From the NCBI GenBank assembly GCA_014773175.1, contig VXCM01002115.1:16835-80834 (forward strand): a DNA stretch of 64,000 bases, given 5' to 3'. Position numbers and translations under genes: made by a program. Numbering within the stretch: position 1 is the stretch's first letter; each line of letters begins with the position of its first letter. The DNA comes from Lucifuga dentata (Eukaryota; Chordata; Actinopteri; Ophidiiformes; Bythitidae). Below, piece by piece: positions 58,336 through 64,000 of the stretch. The notes below the pieces were generated by a model. That model saw nothing but the letters and a program-made list of their open reading frames with translations. It was not told where the DNA came from and ran no database searches.

Positions 58336-59514
58336 TTTGCCTGTAGTATATTAGAGTAACAGTGACAGCATTAAAGTACATTTTGCATCTCTATTGTCTG
58401 GACAAACCCTCTACTGTAAAAAGGCCAAAATTCAGCAGCCACCATCAGCCACTGAGAGTAAATTTCAGTGGAGATGTTCAGTTTTTTGTGCATAAATGGA
58501 AGTTTAAAGGAATTTTAATTTTCTCTCCCAGTGAATCTCTCTAATTAAAATTAAACCAACTTTCAATGAATAAAAATGGATTTAGTGACATTCAACTTGA
58601 CATTCAACTTTGGTTTTCCTAATACTGAAACTTTTAGATGTAACTATTTTAAGACTGCCAGAAATGAGGATGGATGGCTTTGTTTCAAGTGATGCACAAC
58701 AGTGTCATTCCAGATAGTTTGGAATTATTGCACAAATTGGATATTGTAAAATAGGATGACATGGTTTTTAATCAAAATAACTCAAATATATCCTCTCTTC
58801 TTTATTATACATTATTTTACGCATACAACCCCACAAGCATAGGTCAGCAATCGATTTCTGCCACAAACCCAGAGCTTGCAAATGTGTGATCTTCTCAAAT
58901 GCCTTTAGATGGCGCTCTAAGCCTCAGAATGACAAACTGACAGGGATCCCTTTGCTCTATGCGCTCCCTGATGACAGTGAGTAATATCGACTTAAAGATG
59001 TTTCAAATCAATATTTTTCATTATTTGAAATCCAGACGCACACAGCAAAGGAATATCGTCTTTATTAAAGTTCATTGTGTTGTATTGTGTGGAGAGAGGA
59101 GGAGGAGGAGACACACACACACCACACACACTCTCACACACACAAAGGTGACAGCAATATCCACACTGGTACTGTGCTGTATTTCTTAGTTTTATAGTAA
59201 GTTTGGCTGTGATATGATGGGTTGTACTGTCTCGGGTGATTTGTGCTGTTGAGGCTGTACAGGTACAGAGCCGGAGAAAAACTGCATCACCTTTCTCGTC
59301 TTATTTGTGATAAAGTATTTTAGTAACTCATTCACCTGTTTCTCACCTGGTTTTTCTGGAATAACAAGAAAAGCGTTTTTTTTTTTTTTTTTTTTNTTTT
59401 TTTTTTTTTTTTTCTCTTTCTGATGAATCCACAATAATTCTGACTGAAAGACTAATAAATTATAAAGGAATACACAGGAAACATGATATAGAAGAAGAAA
59501 CAAGATAGAAGCAA

Positions 59515-59690
59515 ACTGCAAATTGTATAGATTTAAGTTGTACTTCATCCTACTCCTTTCAGACATTTTTACCTGTAATTATTTATAAATTGCAGTATGT
59601 GCTTTATTTATTTATTTATTTTCTGCAATGTTGTTGAAGATTTTTTGTTTTGTATTATGTCTGAAATCATTCATTCAACATTTTACAGTC
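59515..59690 (+). repeat. Dispersed repeat copy, partner of 19205
   Basis: AAGTTGTACTTCATCCTACTCC followed by TTATTTATTTATTTTCTG and TTATGTCTGAAATCATTCATTC. A fish retroposon tail is likely. Confidence 0.45.
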
Positions 59691-59863
59691 TCAAAACAAA
59701 TATAAAATTCTGATGAAGTTGTCACACGGTGTTTAATTCAAACAAGGCCTCAGAAAATCAACGTCAAATGGGCAAATGCATCAGTGTTTCACAAGGGGGC
59801 GCCATACTGCAGTATCTGATTGGGGCTTTAAGGCAAGAACAACGAGTATATCTGGCGTGTGCC

Positions 59864-59993
59864 TGCGCGTGCGCGTGCGCGCGCGCGCACACACACACAC
59901 ACACATGCAAACAGCTGTGGCTGCCACCTGTGAGGTGAAAAGGGAGTTGACCTGCGACACATGGTCCTCTTCAGTTCCACATGGTAGGACAAA

Positions 59994-60060
<67 letters not shown>
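59864..60060. repeat. Cluster of CG/CA, GT and GA dinucleotide runs
   Basis: (GC)n-(AC)n at 59864-59905, then (GT)n passing directly into (GA)n at 59995-60060. The first part is alternating purine-pyrimidine. Confidence 0.88.
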
Positions 60061-60061
<1 letters not shown>

Positions 60062-60981
60062 ATCTAGGGGACCACTAAGTTAAAATATCCTTGCAGCACC
60101 AAGTGAAAACCAGCAGAAACCTTGCATGCTGATTGGTTGAATAACCAAATTAAGACACATGCAAATAACTTTAATGCAGAATTAGGTTTTTCATTATTAC
60201 TTAATGCCAAATAAGATTTCTCCCAGGCAAAATGAATAATTGTGAGAGCCAAGACAGCCTGTGACAAAATTCCAACAGTGTCAAAAATTTAGGACCAAAA
60301 TCTCACAATACGACTGATGCTACAATCCACATCTAACAGAGCACAGATGGATGAAAAGTTGATGTTGTGTTTGTACCACATGGTTTTTTTTTTGAGCTTG
60401 CTGCAGGCCTTTGTCGCACAATCTGACATGCATTAAAATCTCCTATACCCATCTCTGATAGTGACATGTAATAAAACTATAAGATTTAAGATTTTTATAA
60501 GATAGCACGGTTTCAAGGAGGTTTAAGTGTAACTTAGCAAACAATTTTTTGAGGCAATTACACTTTAATTTACTAATTATAAAGTAACTGTACTTCACTT
60601 AAGCATTTCCATTCTACTTACTCCACTCCATGTAAGAAGGGAATATTGTACTTACAACTTCACTACATTTACTGACGCCTTGTTGTTTCAAGTTAAGATT
60701 TTAAATTCAACATGACATGAACTTACAAAATATTGTTTTTGTTGTAAAAACCTTGTATCTCAGTCTTATTTTTGCTAGATTCCATAATGTATTTTGGACA
60801 ATATTTCGAGAGCTTTACAAAGAATAAGAACTTGGAGAATTGTGAATAATATAATTCTTTATATGACCTGCAAGCATGAAAATGCCCCAAAGTGGAAGAC
60901 ATAAGTAACCTGTATCTAAATTTTGGGGTTTTGATCATATAAATGCAGAATTTTCATTATTTTATTCCACTCTCCATTAAT

Positions 60982-61028
60982 ATCCATCTATCCATCCATC
61001 CATCCATCCATCCATCCATCCATCCATC
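60982..61028. repeat. (ATCC)n microsatellite
   Basis: About 11 ATCC units, often seen at fish retroposon ends. Confidence 0.88.
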
Positions 61029-61714
61029 TTCCACCATTTAAAGTAGCCCAGATTTCCCTCACTAGCCACATCCTCCAGCTCTTCCTCATGTTCTTTATAT
61101 TACTATTTTATTCTGAATATTTTTCCCATTGTGTTATTAGTGGTTTTATGGTAAATAAAAGAATTGAGTACTTTGTCAACCATTGCCAAGAGCTCTGTTC
61201 TTCCAGCGCAGCTTATTAACAGTGAAATCACCGTAACACACCTGTCTATCTTCTACGCCTTTGAATGAATTCATTTTGGTCTTAAATCCTAAATGAGTGT
61301 GTTAGAGACATCCTTATCACAAAGAAAGGCAGACACATGGGTTATCAGAAGATAAAAGAATAAGAATTTGTATCACAGGCGATTATGAGACAACATGTAA
61401 AATATATATTTTCAATATGTCCTGATTATCCCAGAAAATTTAATTTAATGGTAAGGAGAAGGACAAAGACAAACACAGAGAAAGCAACGCTGAAAGCAAT
61501 ACTGCAAAGAGAGAGACGCAAAGGGAAAATGTGCAATGCGGGATTGCTGCTTGTGGTTTCAGGGCCTCATGGAGAGAGAGAATGGAAGGTAACACTCACA
61601 AACACACACTTACACACAAATACCCAACCGCACCCGCCCACTTAACAAATTTATTTATGTACAGCTCAGCTAAAGCCTCCCACCCCTCCAAACACAGGAG
61701 CACACTGACTTTTC

Positions 61715-61847
61715 CCTCCTCCCTCCCTCCCTCCCTTTCTCGATCGTGTTCTTTCTTCCTCTCTTCCTCCCTCCCTCCATNCCTCCTCCCTCCCTCCCTC
61801 CCTTTCTCGATCGTGTTCTTTCTTCCTCTCTTCCTCCCTCCCTCCAT
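61715..61847. repeat. Identical 66-base pyrimidine-rich blocks either side of N61781
   Basis: 61715-61780 equals 61782-61847, containing CTTTCTCGATCGTGTTCTTT. An unmerged contig overlap is likely. Confidence 0.85.
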
Positions 61848-61992
61848 CATCTCTCTCTCTCTTTCTTGCAGGTCATGGGGGATAGCAAAGAGATAAATAT
61901 CGCTGGCAATAAAAGGCCTGCATCATGAATAATAAAACAGCCGTAATCTCGACCAATGATTTATACATCTACAGGGTCTGATGGCTGTGCAT

Positions 61993-61993
<1 letters not shown>

Positions 61994-62036
<43 letters not shown>
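61994..62036. repeat. CA dinucleotide microsatellite
   Basis: Perfect (AC)n. Confidence 0.9.
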
Positions 62037-62041
<5 letters not shown>

Positions 62042-63120
62042 GGCACAGAATCACACATTGAGCGCTGTTAAATTGAGATGAATGGTGATGCAGAATGTGG
62101 GACTGGTGTTGGACTCACACAAACACACACACACTCAAATAGTCACTTACGCCGGCATGTACCCATACACACACAGACAGCACCCACCCTCATATGCTAA
62201 AAAAGAACACAGAGATTAATGCTGCAAATATGTAGATGTGGAAAGTACACACAGGTTCAATAGTGGGTTACAAAAACAAAGGCAGGAGAGAGAAGACGAG
62301 GATCCATTAGTAGTGTGGCTGATGGAGACCCAGAAAAGAGAAATAATGCTTACAAGTGCAGACAAGTGCTGCATTTACACCTTGCATTAAAATGCAATCT
62401 GAAACTGTTTATCTGAACACATTATTTGGATAATGACATCCGATGTTGAGACTTTCATTTATACGCTACAATAAAAAAACATTCTCATTATCTGAATTCT
62501 GCTTGCATTGTCATCAGATCTCAGTATGGAGTTTGGGAAGCTGTTAAGATCCGTGTTTCCTCCTCCATGAGCTGGGCTGCTGTAAGGGCTGCCCCTGTCT
62601 GTATTCCAGGTTCAGGTCCTGTTTTATGGCAAGTTACAGTTTTATGTCTAAAGTGTGTATGGATTACATTTCGATCCAAACACATAGGAGCCACATAACA
62701 TCAGCATGTGGTCTGGCAGATTGGCTTGCATTCCAATTGCAATGTGTTCTGCATACATTTACATTTTGCTTTAACGTGCATTTCCACATCTGGATAACAC
62801 ATCTGGATACAGATCACATTTTAATGCAGAGTAAATATGGGTCCTTGACTGCTGTTTTGCTGCCAGGATTTGATTTTCTCTTTGTTTTGGTTTTCATTTC
62901 CTTTCACCTTTAATTTCCATTAAATGGGTTACCTGGTATTCCTGTGACTTCATGTTTACAGTTCTTTGTTCATTTGCAATAAGGCGGCACTTGCAGAATC
63001 CAAACCTGTCACCGTGGAGATGTATATAAGGAGATACATGTGAGTTAAGAGGGATGCTGCAAATGTGGCTTTAACTCGTGTCAGAAAGATATCACCAATA
63101 TTTTGTGAAGTTTGAGGACT

Positions 63121-63159
63121 CAAATTGAATCTTCAAATTGAATTTGAAGATTCAATTTG
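63121..63159. repeat. 39-bp perfect palindrome (19-bp arms, 1-base centre)
   Basis: CAAATTGAATCTTCAAATT, then G, then AATTTGAAGATTCAATTTG. A third, shorter copy of the arm motif (GATCTTCAATTGAATT) follows at about 63167. Confidence 0.88.
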
Positions 63160-64000
63160 ACACACGGATCTTCAATTGAATTGCATTATGGCAAGACGAA
63201 ATGGAAATGAAATGAAATGAAACGAGCAGAAATTTTCACTTGTTTTAAAGAATAAAGTTTGCTTGTTTGTAAAGATTTTTTTTAAATCACAGCACTGATT
63301 GGCATCATGTAGCTTTCGTATCTGCAGAGGCATACTGGTGCATTTGTTCAATTTTACATCTTAAGACACTGCATGCGCGCAGTTCTTGCTCAGATGTCAA
63401 ACAGAGCTCAAACCTGTGTTGTAACCTAAATGTGACTCAGTTTCATCAGTAACATTTCATAACAAAATTATTAACAAAATGCCTGTTCATTATTACATTT
63501 CATATTGAATTTTCTAACCTCTGGAGAGTTTGCTGTCTTGTATAATTTCATGTGAACAGACAGAACACATTGTTCTGTCACTGCTGAGCAAAGTAAGCAC
63601 ACAGAAAAGAAATGGGAGCAAATGAGAAAAGGATAATTTTCTCTCTAGCTAGCAAAAACTTCAGAACAGACTCTGCCATTTATCTAAATGATGATTAACA
63701 TTTCTGAACCTAGGAAAGGGCTGAATGAATCTGGTGCATTGGCTAAACTCCTTTGACACAGCAGAAATCCAGTGTTACCTCCACCAAAGAAGTCACCCAC
63801 ATCTCTTTGTTGATTTATTGTTTAGCAGGACTACTTAATAAAGTTATGGATTGATTTTGACGAAACATGGGAAAAGAATGGAGCATGGGCCAAGAACCAA
63901 GTAAATTTTGATGTAGATCCGGAACCAGGAGATCTAATGCAGCCTCAAGGAGGCACAAGCCAGTGTCCTCCTTGTGCCGGTCCCAAGCCCGAATAAATGC

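Larger units (their letters stand above)
54921..64000. other. Region upstream of n4bp1, no gene recognised
   Basis: AT-rich DNA with DNA-transposon and retroposon fragments and many microsatellites. No open frame shows a known domain, so I see no gene here. Confidence 0.55.

Noticed and set aside
60982..61028. CRISPR-like regular repeat
   Set aside because: It is a continuous ATCC microsatellite without spacers in a vertebrate genome.
61531..61928. Open frames rich in Pro/Ser/Leu
   Set aside because: CCCT repeats artificially doubled around N61781; no protein similarity.

Overview
The window is nuclear DNA from a vertebrate, almost certainly a teleost fish. It holds two multi-exon genes, both on the minus strand. 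Their exon-intron structures can be rebuilt completely, with GT/AG junctions and consistent phases. The surrounding DNA is rich in microsatellites, Tc1/mariner remnants, LINE 3' ends of the kind common in fish, and short inverted-repeat transposons. Nothing here is prokaryotic, and no RNA gene or CRISPR array was found.

Left part (about 2.3-25.7 kb): siah1, the RING E3 ubiquitin ligase. Three coding exons (7748-7567, 5970-5674, 4812-4441) give exactly 282 residues, the same length as human SIAH1. A further 57-base exon at 12731-12675 carries an upstream in-frame ATG. A probable first non-coding exon ends in a consensus donor at 25421. The 3' UTR probably ends near 2340.

Middle and right part (about 34.1-54.8 kb): n4bp1, the NYN-domain ribonuclease and NEDD4-binding partner. 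Twelve coding exons give 984 residues (human about 896), with KH-like, UBA-like, NYN nuclease and C-terminal ubiquitin/NEDD8-binding regions all intact. SIAH1 and N4BP1 are also adjacent and co-oriented on human 16q12.1, so this is conserved synteny of two ubiquitin-system genes.

Remaining DNA: 0-2.3 kb (beyond siah1), 25.7-34 kb (between the genes) and 54.8-64 kb (upstream of n4bp1) contain no gene I can support. They hold transposon remnants and simple repeats. The most striking non-genic features are a family of at least eight TTAA-flanked inverted-repeat elements (about 0.2-0.65 kb), one of them interrupted by a second, TA-flanked element whose empty site can be read from sister copies; a second type of TA-flanked element in n4bp1 intron 1; and several perfect palindromes. 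At least five single-N positions are flanked by identical 61-67 base copies and look like unmerged contig ends, not biology.
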